Of a stretch of DNA of 64,000 bases, positions 1-10,122 are shown in pieces. The stretch covers positions 104,751-168,750 of the forward strand of contig NZ_SDKK01000013.1 in the NCBI RefSeq assembly GCF_008107625.1. Reading direction: 5' to 3'. This DNA is from Zoogloea oleivorans. GTDB lineage: Bacteria; Pseudomonadota; Gammaproteobacteria; Burkholderiales; Rhodocyclaceae. Every line of letters starts with the position of its first letter. Positions within the stretch are counted from its first letter, which is position 1. Under the pieces are notes generated by a model, which saw only the letters and a program-made list of their open reading frames with translations, was not told where the DNA came from and did no database searches. Both the position numbers and the translations under genes were made by a program.

Positions 1-105
1 GATGGCGTCATCAACGAAGCCGCCGCCGAGCGCGCCCGCGCCGCCGGCATCACGGTGGTGATGGACCGCTGCGTGTGGCGCGACTACATGGATCTTCTCC
101 CATGA
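1..105 (+). CDS. CoA-binding (YccU-type) protein, 3' end only
   Basis: Reading frame 1 is open from the window edge to a TGA at 103-105 and encodes the last 34 residues, ending [13 protein letters not shown]. The segment [19 protein letters not shown] resembles the C-terminal end of the small Rossmann-fold CoA-binding proteins of the YccU family, in which a conserved MDRC motif follows a helix. The stop overlaps the dapF start in an ATGA arrangement, so the two are probably translationally coupled. The start lies outside the window. The family assignment rests on a short tail and is moderate. Confidence 0.6.
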   Translation, partial: DGVINEAAAERARAAGITVVMDRCVWRDYMDLLP

Positions 106-941
106 GCAGCAAGCTCGCCTTTACCAAGATGCACGGCCTCGGCAACGATTTCGTGGTCATCGACGCAGTACGCCAGCACATCGAACTCACCGAAGCGCAG
201 GTGCGCTACCTGGCCGACCGCCACTTCGGCGTCGGCTGCGACCAGTTGCTGATCGTCGAAGCGGCCCAAACACCGGGCGTCGATTTCCGCTACCGCATTT
301 TCAACGCCGACGGCGGCGAAGTCGAACAGTGTGGCAACGGCGCGCGCTGCTTCGCCCGCTTCGTGTTCGACCAGGGCCTCACCGACAAGCGCGAGATCCG
401 CGTCGAGACCAAAAAGGGCATCATCACGCCGCGCCTTGAGGCCGACGGCAACGTGACCGTGGACATGGGCGTGCCGGTGCTGAATCCCGCCGACGTACCC
501 TTCGTCAGCGAGTCCGATGCGTATGTGCAGCCGCTCGACGTGGCCGGCAACACTATTGCCATCACCGCCGTCAGCATGGGCAACCCGCATGCGGTGCAGG
601 TGGTGGCCGATGTCGATACCGCGCCGGTGGCCGAACAGGGCCCGCTCATCGAGCACCACCCGCGCTTTCCTGCCCGCGTGAATGCCGGTTTCCTGCAAGT
701 GGTGGACGATCACCACGTGCGCCTGCGCGTCTTCGAGCGCGGCGCCGGCGAAACCCTGGCCTGCGGCACCGGCGCCTGTGCGGCGGTAGTGGCCGGCATC
801 CTGCGCGAACTGGTGGTGTCACCGGTGACCGTCGAAACCCGCGGCGGCGAGCTCACCATCGCCTGGAACGGCGTCGGCACCCCGGTGATGATGACCGGCC
901 CGGCGGTCAGTGTCTTCAGCGCCGACATCACGCTTCCCTGA
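102..941 (+). CDS. dapF: Diaminopimelate epimerase
   Basis: 279 aa, the usual DapF length. The enzyme interconverts LL- and meso-diaminopimelate in cytosolic lysine and peptidoglycan precursor synthesis. The two catalytic cysteines are visible: Cys77 in the N-terminal half (EQCGNGARC) and Cys221 in the C-terminal half (LACGTGAC). The N-terminal signature [13 protein letters not shown] is intact. I chose the ATG at 102 rather than the upstream in-frame ATG at 75 because it overlaps the preceding stop (ATGA) and starts at the conserved family N-terminus. DUF484 follows 34 bp later, a common dapF neighbour in beta- and gammaproteobacteria. Confidence 0.97.
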   Translation: MSSKLAFTKMHGLGNDFVVIDAVRQHIELTEAQVRYLADRHFGVGCDQLLIVEAAQTPGVDFRYRIFNADGGEVEQCGNGARCFARFVFDQGLTDKREIRVETKKGIITPRLEADGNVTVDMGVPVLNPADVPFVSESDAYVQPLDVAGNTIAITAVSMGNPHAVQVVADVDTAPVAEQGPLIEHHPRFPARVNAGFLQVVDDHHVRLRVFERGAGETLACGTGACAAVVAGILRELVVSPVTVETRGGELTIAWNGVGTPVMMTGPAVSVFSADITLP

Positions 942-975
942 ATCTCCAAGCCCACTTCCAACCCGGCCCAACGCC

Positions 976-1626
976 ATGAAAGCTTCCGACGTCATCGAGT
1001 TCCTGCAGGCAAACCCCGAATTCTTCGACAAGAACTCGACCCTGCTGACCGACCTGACGGTGACCCACCCCAACAACGGACAGGCCATCTCCCTCACCGA
1101 GCGCCAGCTGATCGCCCTGCGCGACCGCATCGCCCAGCTTGAGGACAAGTTCGCCGAGCTGCTGGCCTTTGGCGAAGAGAACGACGGCATCAGTGAAAAG
1201 GTGCATCGCCTGGGCCTGTCCCTGCTGGAAGCGGAAGACTTCGAATCGATCCGCCAGGCCATCTACGTGCACCTGCAGGAAGATTTCTCGGTGCCCCACG
1301 TCGCCTTCCGGGTGTGGAACAGCGTGCTGTCGCGCAGCGGGCCGGAGTTTCTGGCGGTTGGCGAGGAAGTGCGCTTTTTCACCGGCGATTTGAACCAGCC
1401 TTATTGCGGCGCGCCCACCCTGCGCGAAATCGGCAACTGGTTCGGCCCCGCCGGCAAGCTGATCCGCTCGGTGTCGCTGGTGCCCCTGCGCCGCGACGAG
1501 CAGACCTTCGGGCTGCTGGCCCTGGGCAGCGAAGATCCGGAACGCTTTTATCCCGAGATGGGCACGCTGTACGTGACGCGCATCGGCGAGATGGTGTCCT
1601 GCGCCCTCCGCCGCCAACTCGGCTAG
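976..1626 (+). CDS. DUF484 family protein (GAF-like)
   Basis: 216 aa. The N-terminus (VIEFLQANPEFFDKN) and the following coiled segment (LRDRIAQLEDKFAELL) are typical of DUF484, a GAF-like domain protein nearly always encoded between dapF and xerC. Here xerC does not follow; rlmI does, after a REP-like element. The ATG at 976 is preferred because the family begins with this helix; an earlier in-frame ATG at 910 would overlap dapF and add a non-conserved tail. No Shine-Dalgarno is obvious. The biochemical function of the family is not established. Confidence 0.85.
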   Translation: MKASDVIEFLQANPEFFDKNSTLLTDLTVTHPNNGQAISLTERQLIALRDRIAQLEDKFAELLAFGEENDGISEKVHRLGLSLLEAEDFESIRQAIYVHLQEDFSVPHVAFRVWNSVLSRSGPEFLAVGEEVRFFTGDLNQPYCGAPTLREIGNWFGPAGKLIRSVSLVPLRRDEQTFGLLALGSEDPERFYPEMGTLYVTRIGEMVSCALRRQLG

Positions 1627-1640
1627 ACAGGGAGCCTAGC

Positions 1641-1709
1641 CTGTGGGTCGGACTTCAGTCCGACTCGACTGGCTAACCCCGTGCTGTCGGACTGAAGTCC
1701 GACCCACAG
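1641..1709. repeat. REP-like paired palindrome, long form (copy 1)
   Basis: Two 24-base arms in inverted orientation (1641-1664 and 1686-1709), each starting or ending with CTGTGGGTCGGACT and its complement, separated by 21 bases. Each arm contains the self-complementary core GTCGGACTTCAGTCCGAC or its variant. The same unit recurs at six other intergenic sites in the window. It lies between DUF484 and rlmI. Confidence 0.9.
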
Positions 1710-1768
1710 TTCGTGCCCCTTCGGCGCGTCCTCATTTTCTTTTTTACACCTGATTTTTCGCTCCCACC

Positions 1769-2956
1769 ATGGCTGAACTCATTCTCAAATCCGGCAATGA
1801 CCGGTCCGTGCTTCGTCGTCACCCCTGGATCTTCGCCGGCTCGGTAGACCGGCTGGAAGGGCGGGCGCGGCCGGGCGACACGGTGCTTGTGCAGGATTCG
1901 CGCGGCAAGCCGCTGGCGCGGGCAGCGTGGTCGCCGGAGTCGCAGATCCGGGCGCGGGTGTGGAGTTTCGATCCCGACCAATCAATTGATCACGCCTTCA
2001 TCAAGCGGGCGGTGGCCACTTCCGTGGCGCGGCGGGCGGCCCATCCGTGGCTGGCCGGGCAGGAAGGCGTACGCCTGATCCACGGCGAATCCGATGGCCT
2101 GCCGGGCGTCATTGCCGACCGTTACGGCGCCGTGGTGGTGGTCCAGCTGACCAGCGCAGGCGCCGACAAGTGGCGCGATGCCATCGTTGCCGGGCTGGTC
2201 CAGGCCACCGGCTGCAGCGCGGTGTATGAACGTTCGGACTCCGATGTGCGCAAGCTCGAAGGCCTCGGCCCGGTCACCGGCCTGGCTTACGGCGAACTGC
2301 CGGAAGGCGGCCTGACCATCGTCGAGAACGGCGTGCGCATGGAAGTGGACGTGGTCGGCGGCCACAAGACCGGCTTCTACCTCGACCAGCGCGAGAACCG
2401 CCACCTCACCGGCCAGTTGGCAGCCGGGCGCGACGTGCTCAACTGCTTCTGCTACACCGGCGGCTTCTCGCTGCAGGCACTGGCTGGCGGTGCCAGGAGC
2501 GTGATCTCCATCGACTCGTCCGGCCCGGCGTTGGCCGCGGCAGCGCGCAACCTGGCCCTCAACCCGCAACTCGACGCCAGCCGCGCCGAATGGCGTGAAG
2601 ACGACGTCTTCCAGGCCCTGCGCAGCCTCAAGGCCGAAGGCCGCAAGTTCGACATGATCATCCTCGATCCGCCCAAGTTCGCCCCCTCGGCCGCCCACGC
2701 CGAACGCGCAGCGCGCGCCTACAAGGACATCAACCTGCTCGGCCTGCGCCTGCTCAACCCGGGCGGCATCCTGATGACCTATTCCTGCTCGGGCGGCATC
2801 GGGCTGGAAATGTTCCAGAAGATCGTCGCCAGTGCCGCCTCGGACGTGGGTGTCGAGGCGCGTATCATTCACCGCTTGTCTGCCGCGCCCGACCACCCGA
2901 TCGGGCTGGCCGTACCGGAAGGCGAGTACCTCAAGGGGCTGGCCTGCCAGGTCTGA
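1769..2956 (+). CDS. rlmI: 23S rRNA (cytosine-C5) methyltransferase, RlmI family
   Basis: 395 aa, matching RlmI (about 396 aa), which methylates C1962 of 23S rRNA using SAM. An N-terminal PUA domain is visible (residues about 5-75, with RRHPWIFAGSV), followed by a middle EEHUB-like region and a C-terminal Rossmann methyltransferase domain. The SAM-binding stretch is VLNCFCYTGGFSLQA, the motif IV segment is ILDPPKF and the motif VI cysteine is in TYSCSGG. It stands alone between the REP-like element and the winged-helix gene. The close paralogue RlmK-type specificity cannot be excluded from sequence alone. Confidence 0.88.
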   Translation: MAELILKSGNDRSVLRRHPWIFAGSVDRLEGRARPGDTVLVQDSRGKPLARAAWSPESQIRARVWSFDPDQSIDHAFIKRAVATSVARRAAHPWLAGQEGVRLIHGESDGLPGVIADRYGAVVVVQLTSAGADKWRDAIVAGLVQATGCSAVYERSDSDVRKLEGLGPVTGLAYGELPEGGLTIVENGVRMEVDVVGGHKTGFYLDQRENRHLTGQLAAGRDVLNCFCYTGGFSLQALAGGARSVISIDSSGPALAAAARNLALNPQLDASRAEWREDDVFQALRSLKAEGRKFDMIILDPPKFAPSAAHAERAARAYKDINLLGLRLLNPGGILMTYSCSGGIGLEMFQKIVASAASDVGVEARIIHRLSAAPDHPIGLAVPEGEYLKGLACQV

Positions 2957-2978
2957 GCTGCGGCCAGGGGGCGTTGTT

Positions 2979-3025
2979 TTACAGAATGTAACGAAGGAAG
3001 GGGGACGTCTTCCGGCTGGTATACT
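2979..3025 (+). promoter_or_regulatory. Candidate operator and extended -10 promoter for the winged-helix gene
   Basis: A perfect small palindrome, TTACA-GAA-TGTAA, lies at 2979-2991. An extended -10 hexamer, TGG-TATACT, lies at 3017-3025, with no convincing -35 box, as expected for extended -10 promoters. The gene starts at 3077. The palindrome could be an autoregulatory operator. All of this is inference from spacing and motif shape. Confidence 0.3.
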
Positions 3026-3076
3026 GGTGAAATTGTGTAAAACTAGCCATTCTGGATACTGCCTGCGGAGAAACAG

Positions 3077-3603
3077 ATGCACAGCCCCCTGCCCCCTGAC
3101 TCATCCGGGTCAGCACCTGCCGGCCACGCCGCCGGGGACACCGGGGACGAAGCGCGACGCGACCAGCGCGTCGTTGCCCTGCTCCTGGCCCGTTACAACC
3201 TGCGTTACCTGGTCCGCCTCTACGCCGCCTTTGAGGGTGACCTGCTGCTGCCCATCGTGCTTGGCGAGGTCGGCCTCTACAACCTCGGCGGCCTCGGCCT
3301 CGACAACCAGGCCTTGGCGGCCATTCGGTGCGCCAACGAGGGCAATTTCAACAAGCTGGCCCTGCGTCCCTGCAATGCCTTCTCGATCAGCTCATCCACC
3401 GGTATTCCGCGGGAAACCGTGCGCCGCAAGGTCAGCCATCTGATCCAGCTCGGCTGGATCGCCCGCGACCAGAAAGGCGGCCTGACGATCACCTCGCAGG
3501 CCGTCAACCGGTGCCTGCAGCCTTTCGACCAGGACAACCTGGCCGACTTCATGGCCACCGCAGAACGGGTCCGGACGGTGACAGCCCAGGACCCGGAGGC
3601 CGG

Positions 3604-3607
<4 letters not shown>
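3077..3607 (+). CDS. Winged-helix (MarR-like) DNA-binding protein, unknown role
   Basis: 176 aa. Residues about 105-145 read as a winged helix-turn-helix: [19 protein letters not shown] is the recognition-helix region and GGLTITSQ the wing. The N-terminal 35 residues are Pro/Ala/Gly rich and probably disordered; the middle is a predicted helical bundle ([14 protein letters not shown]). The start is supported by GGAGA eleven bases upstream. The gene converges on ruvB with a 4-bp overlap of the 3' ends. I do not recognise a named regulator, and no ligand or target can be inferred. Confidence 0.75.
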
Positions 3608-4649
<1,042 letters not shown>

Positions 4650-4653
<4 letters not shown>

Positions 4654-5720
4654 GCCTGGGCTTCTTCTTCGGAATTGTCGGCAACGGTCACGGACTTGCT
4701 GGCCGTCCATGCCAGGAACAGGGCCTGGCCGAGGGCCAGGAAAGTGGGGCCGAGGAACAGCCCGATGAAACCGAACGCCAGCACGCCGCCAAAAGCCCCC
4801 AGCGCGATGAGCAGGATCGGCAAACTGGCGGTGCGGCTGATCAGCATCGGCTTGACGAAGTTGTCCACCGAACTGATCGCCAGCAGGCCCCACAGCACCA
4901 TGAAGATCGCCCAGCCCTGCTGGTCCTGCTGATACAGCCAGAAGGCCGCGCCGCCCCAGATCAGCGGCGGCCCGATGGGCACCATCGACAAAAAGAAGAT
5001 CCCCGCAGCCATCAGCAGCGCGCCGGGCACCCCGGCGATCAGGAAGCCCACCAGCGCCACCAGCGCCTGGGCTGCAGCGGTGCCGACGATGCCGATCATC
5101 ACCGCCTTGACGGTGTTGCTGGCCAGCTCCAGCAGGCTGCCACCCAGTTCGCCAGCAAGGCGATCGGCGGCGGTTTCAAGCAGTTCGGAAATGCGCGCCC
5201 CGTCCCGGTACAGAAAGAAAACGATGAACAGAACCAGGGTGATCTGCAGCAGGCCCTGGCCAACCAGCGCCCCCAGCCCGAGGGCAAACTTGCGCGCCGG
5301 CTCGACCGCCTGCAGGCCCAGCTTGCGCATCTCCAGCTGGCTGTGGGTGAGCTTGCGGATGTAGGCATCCACGTCGGCGCCGACAAGCGGAATCTCCTTC
5401 AGCCAGGCGGGCGGACGACCATCCGAAGCCTCGATCAGGGCCCGCACCTGCTCCACCAGTTCCGTCACCGCGTCGGTGAGGGAGGCAGCCAGGCCAACCA
5501 TCGGCACCAGCAGCAGCGCGGTCAGGAGCAGCGTCATGGTGATCGCCGCCAGCCCGTCACGCCCGCGCAGGCGCCGGTGCAGGAAACGATAAAGCGGCCA
5601 GCTGGTGATGCACACCGTGCCGGCAAAGAGGATGGCGGCAAAGAAGGGGCTGAGCACGAAGGCGCAGCCAAGAAGCAGGAGGGCCGTGATGGCCACCTGG
5701 GCAGTGCGTCGGGGAGCCAT
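4650..5720 (-). CDS. AI-2E family transporter (PerM/YdiK type)
   Basis: 356 aa, inner-membrane protein with about eight hydrophobic segments. The N-terminal pair ([18 protein letters not shown]), a central amphipathic region (residues 60-150) and the C-terminal block with [12 protein letters not shown] and [15 protein letters not shown] are typical of the AI-2E transporter-like superfamily, members of which move small molecules or ions; the substrate is unknown here. The start MAPRRTAQ directly precedes the first membrane segment and was preferred over an in-frame codon 57 bases upstream. It is translationally coupled to ruvB. Confidence 0.88.
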
Positions 5721-5929
5721 GAGGATGCCTCGCGTAGGGGTGGCGGGATTATCGCTGAATCGGCGGACACCGCGCACCGGATTGCGCCGTCAGGCCGGCA
5801 CCGATCAACTTCTTCATGAACATGCTCTAGAATTAATCCTGGCAAGCCGCTCCTCCAGACCCGCCCCAGCCCCGGCCCTCGCGATGAACCAGACCTTGAT
5901 GGTGAAGTATGACGACAAGGAAGCAACCC

Positions 5930-6349
5930 ATGCCCTCTACGGACCGGACGGATGCACTGGCGTCACCGGCAGCGGCGCACGGATCAGCGCGTATCTGTTC
6001 GCCGCTGCCGCTCCACCTGGAGAACGGCTGCCTGGTCGTCCCGCCGTTCCGGCTCGCCCACCTGCACCAGCACTACACGCAGGAGACCGAATTGCGGATC
6101 CAGCTGAGCCGGATCGTGCCGGACCTCTACCGGGTTGTGGCGGTCCATAATTTCTGGGCAGAGGACACCAATCCCGACTTGAGCCAGTGCATCGCGGCAA
6201 TTTTTCTCGGCCGGCGGCGCCTTGATGGCACCTGGGAGACGGCAGAAAACTGGCCCCTCGAGTGCCGCGAAGTTGCACGGCTGGCCTACCTCGAGATCGA
6301 CGACGGAGCCACCACCGCCCGCCTCTTTCCCCATGATCACGAATACTGA
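5930..6349 (+). CDS. Hypothetical protein upstream of a glycosyltransferase
   Basis: 139 aa. I chose the ATG at 5930 because AAGGAAG sits six bases upstream; an in-frame ATG at 5909 lacks such a site. No signal peptide, membrane segment or known motif is visible. The body is rich in aromatic and acidic residues (VVAVHNFWAEDTNPDLSQC). Its 3' end overlaps the GT4 gene by 17 bp, so the pair is co-translated and may act together. Function unknown. Confidence 0.6.
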   Translation: MPSTDRTDALASPAAAHGSARICSPLPLHLENGCLVVPPFRLAHLHQHYTQETELRIQLSRIVPDLYRVVAVHNFWAEDTNPDLSQCIAAIFLGRRRLDGTWETAENWPLECREVARLAYLEIDDGATTARLFPHDHEY

Positions 6350-7409
6350 GCGACGCGCCTTCCCGGTCATCGAGATCACCAACGAGATGCCCCTCAACCG
6401 GATGGGCGGCGTCGGCACCGTGATCGAGAACCTGATCAGCGGCTTCGCGGCAGAAGGCGTCGACGCGCTGTGGTTCGTCATTGACCACGCTTATCCGCCG
6501 GCCGAGGTGGACGAAATCCTGCGCCGCTTTCATCCGGTGGTGGTCGGCAGCGCGGAAGAGCTGCGCCACTTCACGGCACCGCTGCTGCACGTGCACACCT
6601 ACAAACCCAACCCGGCGCTGGATGCCGTGCTGGCCCGCCACCGCGTGGTATGCACGATTCATTCACTGCTGGCCCTCGAGGAGCGCACCAACGGCGTCGG
6701 CCTCGGCGGTGCACGGGCCTGGCAGGAACACCTGATCTCTCTCAGCGCGCGGGTCGTCGTACTCTCCGAGGCCGAACACCGGCATTACCGGGCGCTGGGC
6801 TACCGACAACGTAATCCGGCGGTAAAGGTCATCCCCAACGGCGTGGCTTGCGCGGCCCCCTTCCGCCCGGTGCGGGGCAAGGCAGTGCTCGGCTATTGCG
6901 GCCGGCTCGTACCGCGCAAGCACCCGGAATACGTGCAGTTACTGCTCGGAGAGGCGCATTTCGCGACGCGCCGGGTGCTCGTCGCCGGGCGCGGTTTCAG
7001 CCCCTATGCCCGCAACCTGCTGCACGCGCACGGGCTCGCCGAGCGGGTCAGTTTTCTCGGCTGGTGTGCCGGCGCACGGCTGGAAGCCTTCTTCGAGGCC
7101 ATCGATGTGCTGGCGGTACCGTCGAGCTACGAGCCCTTCGGCCTGGTCGCGCTGGAAGCCGCCGCCCGCGGTATCCCCGTGGTGTGCACACGCACCGACG
7201 GCCTCCACGAAGTCCTCGGCCCCCATGCGTTCTACTGTGCCGACGGCACCTACGACGCCTTCCGTGCAGCCATGCACGACTGGGACGACGCCAGCCCTGA
7301 CGAACTGCGCGCCCGTTGCGTGGCGGCCCGGCAGCGCTACGAGGCGCATTTCACCGACCGCGTGATGGCGCGCCGCTACCGGCACCTGTTCGCCGAACTC
7401 GCCGGCTAA
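6333..7409 (+). CDS. GT4-family glycosyltransferase
   Basis: 358 aa with the GT-B architecture of family 4. The N-terminal domain begins with a Gly-rich loop (RMGGVGTVIENLISGF). The C-terminal domain has the usual acceptor-loop and nucleotide-sugar signature: VPSSYEPFGLVALEAAARG includes the conserved E-x7-E motif. It would transfer a sugar from a nucleotide donor to an unknown acceptor in the cytoplasm. It overlaps the preceding hypothetical gene and ends one base from the convergent pterin dehydratase. No other surface polysaccharide genes adjoin it. Confidence 0.85.
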   Translation: MITNTERRAFPVIEITNEMPLNRMGGVGTVIENLISGFAAEGVDALWFVIDHAYPPAEVDEILRRFHPVVVGSAEELRHFTAPLLHVHTYKPNPALDAVLARHRVVCTIHSLLALEERTNGVGLGGARAWQEHLISLSARVVVLSEAEHRHYRALGYRQRNPAVKVIPNGVACAAPFRPVRGKAVLGYCGRLVPRKHPEYVQLLLGEAHFATRRVLVAGRGFSPYARNLLHAHGLAERVSFLGWCAGARLEAFFEAIDVLAVPSSYEPFGLVALEAAARGIPVVCTRTDGLHEVLGPHAFYCADGTYDAFRAAMHDWDDASPDELRARCVAARQRYEAHFTDRVMARRYRHLFAELAG

Positions 7410-7410
7410 G

Positions 7411-7749
7411 TTAGGAATGGAACAGCTGGTCAGTCTTGGCCGCCATGATGAAGTCGTTCTCGTGGAGTCCCTTTATCTTCTTGGTTTGCCAGGAGATCTT
7501 GGCCCAGCCCCATCCAAAACTGATGTCGGGGTGGTGGCCCTGCATTTCAGCCAGATTGCCGACGCTTGCAACAAAGTCCATGGCTTCCTTGAAATTCCTG
7601 AAAGTGAAGTTTCTCTCAATACGGAGCCCCTCATCCACAAGCTCCCAGCCCGACACCCTTTGCAGATAGCCGTCGGCCTCGGCCTTCGTCAGGGGAGGTA
7701 TCCCGCCGCGGCATGGCTCACATGTCCCGGACAAAAAGTCATCGCTCAT
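7411..7749 (-). CDS. phhB: 4a-hydroxytetrahydrobiopterin dehydratase (pterin-4a-carbinolamine dehydratase)
   Basis: 112 aa, the family length. The core contains the active-site motif GHHPDISFGW and a final strand-helix with GLHENDFIMAAKTDQL, both characteristic of PCD/DCoH proteins. The enzyme recycles the pterin cofactor of aromatic amino acid hydroxylases, but no phenylalanine hydroxylase gene lies in the window. An N-terminal segment with CEPCRGG precedes the fold; similar Cys pairs occur in other bacterial members. The ATG at 7749 gives the family N-terminus. Confidence 0.9.
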   Translation of the reverse strand: MSDDFLSGTCEPCRGGIPPLTKAEADGYLQRVSGWELVDEGLRIERNFTFRNFKEAMDFVASVGNLAEMQGHHPDISFGWGWAKISWQTKKIKGLHENDFIMAAKTDQLFHS

Positions 7750-7939
7750 TTTGCGTACTCCCGAAAAACCAGCGCGCTTCCCCTGGAACAGGGGTATGGA
7801 CGCCTGTTTCATGAGAACCCAAGCTTTCGCGAGAGTTCATCACCAAACCTTTTGCCCCACCGCCTGTCTCAATTGAGGCGCATGGATGACGGACTTCAAG
7901 GACTGCCGCTTGAATCGCGCCCCGGAGCGTCGATGGATC

Positions 7940-8209
7940 ATGAAAAGAGCCCCAAAACTGTCTGACTATGTGGAAATCGCTGCTGCGGAGTACATCCGGG
8001 AGACCGGACGTAGCGAACTCGATTCACGCTGGATCGCCGAATTCTTTCAGGACAGTGGGGTACTGGAGGCCTATCCGCGCCAGGACCTGGTCGCTTTCTG
8101 GATCCAGGTGCAGAAAGCCGTGACGAAATACGCCGACCGGGCAGACAAGCAGGCACGCCAGCATGTGGACAGGATGACCCGGCTCGAAGGAAGGCTGCGC
8201 AAAGGCTAA
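7940..8209 (+). CDS. Small hypothetical protein
   Basis: 89 aa from the ATG at 7940; a longer version from 7886 (107 aa) is possible. Mostly helical and charged, with a C-terminal basic segment (ADKQARQHVDRMTRLEGRL). No motif that I recognise. It ends 38 bp from the convergent 3' end of the TIR-FGE gene. Start uncertain, function unknown. Confidence 0.45.
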   Translation: MKRAPKLSDYVEIAAAEYIRETGRSELDSRWIAEFFQDSGVLEAYPRQDLVAFWIQVQKAVTKYADRADKQARQHVDRMTRLEGRLRKG

Positions 8210-8247
8210 GGCCGCTTGCGCGCGAGGCCGGATAGGTGATTGCCGGC

Positions 8248-9513
8248 TCAAGAGGGGTCAGGCTCAGTTGCCGGCAGCTCGTCGAGCAACACCCGGAAAC
8301 CGAAATCCCGCACGCAGTCCGAGGGCGAGCAGTAGCCCCGGTTGGAGATCCGGACCTCGATGGGAATCGAATCCCACGAACCGCCGCGCACTACCCTCTT
8401 GTGCAGCACATCCACCTGGACGTCGGGATCCATCGTCGGCTCACGGGGCGGGCGCGCCGCATACACACCGGCGTCGTACCAGTCGGAAACCCATTCCCAG
8501 ACATTGCCGACGACATCAAACAGATTGAAGTCGTTGGGGGCAAAGGATCCCACCGGCGAGGTGCCCTGCCAGCGGGTGTTGTCAGCGTAGTTGGCGCAAT
8601 CCGGCGTGATCTCGTTGCCCCACGGATAGCAGGTGTCGGCACGGCCGCCCCGCGCGGCGTACTCCCACTGGGCCTCGCTGGGCAGGCGCCCGCCGACCCA
8701 GGCGCAGTATTCACGCGCGTCGGCCCAGGTAACGTTCACCACCGGATGATCGTGATCCGCCCAGTTGGGGTTGTGCTTGGGCGGCGGCGGCATGGCGATC
8801 CCGCGGCTGCGCACGAAGCGGCCATAAGCCCCCGCCGTCACCGGCCCGCGGGACAGCCAGAACCCCTGGGTCAGCTGCACCGGATGGCGGGGCTTCTCGT
8901 CGTCGTAACGCTCGTCGGTCACCCCATCCCCCGGCACCCGACCCATCATGAATCCCCCCGGCGGAATCCACGCATACTCCAGCTGGTCGACGGGGTGGAC
9001 GCGCACGCAGCCGGCCTTCAGGCTGGCCATGCTGGCGGCAAGGCTGCGCCGCGCATCCGAGGCCTGCCGGATACCCTGCACCAGTGCATCCACGTCGCGG
9101 GTGAAGGTGTAATGGTGCAACACGCGGGCCTGCAGGGACGACAGCCGGACCAGATCCGGCGGCAGTGCCTCGCCTGGTGGCATCACGGCCTCATCCACCA
9201 GCAGCGGAATGACACGCACGTTACGCGTCAGGGCCGCACCGATCTCGATGCGCACCCAGTCATTCGGCTGGTCCAGGCGGCGGCGCCCGTACTGGTCGGC
9301 AGTCTTCAACCAGCGTGACCCGATCATCACCAGGCACACGTCACAGGCACGCAGGGTGCTCTCGATTTCGCGGGCAAAATCGTCGCCCGAACAAAGGCGC
9401 TCCACGTCGATGAAGATCTTGTCGCCGGGGAAGGCTGCACACAGGCGATCGTAGAGCCGCCCCGCAAAGCCCGCACTGTCGTCCCGCCGGTAGCTGATGA
9501 AGATACCTGCCAT
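8248..9513 (-). CDS. TIR domain - formylglycine-generating-enzyme-fold fusion protein
   Basis: 421 aa. Residues 1-140 form a bacterial TIR domain: FISYRRDDSAGFAGRLYD, then FIDVE and DWVRIEIGAAL, where Glu90 occupies the position of the catalytic glutamate of NAD-cleaving TIR domains. Residues about 170-412 form an FGE-sulfatase (C-type-lectin-like) domain: GGFMMG, LPSEAQWEYAARGG, YPWG, NVWEWVSDWY, RVVRGGSW. The paired active-site cysteines of true formylglycine-generating enzymes are absent after RGGSW, so it is probably not an active sulfatase-maturation enzyme. AGGAG eight bases upstream supports the ATG. It sits in the accessory block between ruvB and ruvA. Possible signalling or defence role; inferred only. 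Confidence 0.85.
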   Translation of the reverse strand: MAGIFISYRRDDSAGFAGRLYDRLCAAFPGDKIFIDVERLCSGDDFAREIESTLRACDVCLVMIGSRWLKTADQYGRRRLDQPNDWVRIEIGAALTRNVRVIPLLVDEAVMPPGEALPPDLVRLSSLQARVLHHYTFTRDVDALVQGIRQASDARRSLAASMASLKAGCVRVHPVDQLEYAWIPPGGFMMGRVPGDGVTDERYDDEKPRHPVQLTQGFWLSRGPVTAGAYGRFVRSRGIAMPPPPKHNPNWADHDHPVVNVTWADAREYCAWVGGRLPSEAQWEYAARGGRADTCYPWGNEITPDCANYADNTRWQGTSPVGSFAPNDFNLFDVVGNVWEWVSDWYDAGVYAARPPREPTMDPDVQVDVLHKRVVRGGSWDSIPIEVRISNRGYCSPSDCVRDFGFRVLLDELPATEPDPS

Positions 9514-9630
9514 GACTCGACTCCTGAATCCGGGCTGTGGCCTGCGAAGGGGGCCCGCCCACGGCCCCGCACGCTCTCGCTTTCATCCAGGGATAGGCCA
9601 CGATCACGGCCAGGGCAAGCGCGGCGGTGA

Positions 9631-10122
9631 TCAGGCGGCCGGCTTCAGCCTCACGTAGATGGTCTTCTCCACCGTCGCCACCACCTCGCCCTGGTGGTTC
9701 ATTACATCCACGCTGAAGGTCGGTTCGTATTTGCCGCCGCCGGCGGTGGCCTGGCGGATTTCCTCGACCTGCTCGGGGGTGATGCGGAAGGTGGCGCGCA
9801 CCGTGCCGCGGCCGGGCAGTTTGTAGTCGATGCTGGAGGACTTGTCCCACACCACGTACTTGCGTCCCAGCCGGTTCATGACCAGCAGCGCAAAGAAGGG
9901 ATCGGTCATCGCATACAGCGAGCCGCCGAAGTGGGTGCCCATGTAGTTGCGGTTGAGCAGGCCCATGCGCATGCGCACCACGGCTTCGAGGTAGTCGGGG
10001 GCGATGCGTTCGACGTGGATGCCGGCGCCGATGAAGGGCGGCCACAGATTCATCAGCAGGCGCAGGCTGCCGGCGCCGAGCTTCACGTTGCGCATGAAGC
10101 CCTGCTTGAGCTTCTGGCTCAT
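9631..10122 (-). CDS. DUF4442 hotdog-fold protein (putative thioesterase)
   Basis: 163 aa, single hotdog domain. The stretch [20 protein letters not shown] is the hot-dog helix region of DUF4442, a family related to acyl-CoA thioesterases; a strand-rich C-terminus ends [13 protein letters not shown]. Its ATG overlaps the ruvA stop (ATGA), so it is the last gene of the UbiA-HAD-ruvA operon. Substrate unknown. The 117 bases between its end and the TIR-FGE start hold no gene I can support. Confidence 0.82.
   Translation of the reverse strand: MSQKLKQGFMRNVKLGAGSLRLLMNLWPPFIGAGIHVERIAPDYLEAVVRMRMGLLNRNYMGTHFGGSLYAMTDPFFALLVMNRLGRKYVVWDKSSSIDYKLPGRGTVRATFRITPEQVEEIRQATAGGGKYEPTFSVDVMNHQGEVVATVEKTIYVRLKPAA

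Noticed and set aside
8248..9513. Diversity-generating retroelement target protein
   Set aside because: The C-type-lectin-like fold is used by such variable proteins, but no reverse transcriptase or template repeat is visible nearby and the C-terminal region shows no second copy.
9514..9630. Possible small membrane peptide between DUF4442 and TIR-FGE on the - strand
   Set aside because: A hydrophobic stretch ([17 protein letters not shown]) is readable, but there is no start codon with a ribosome-binding site and the frame runs into the TIR gene.
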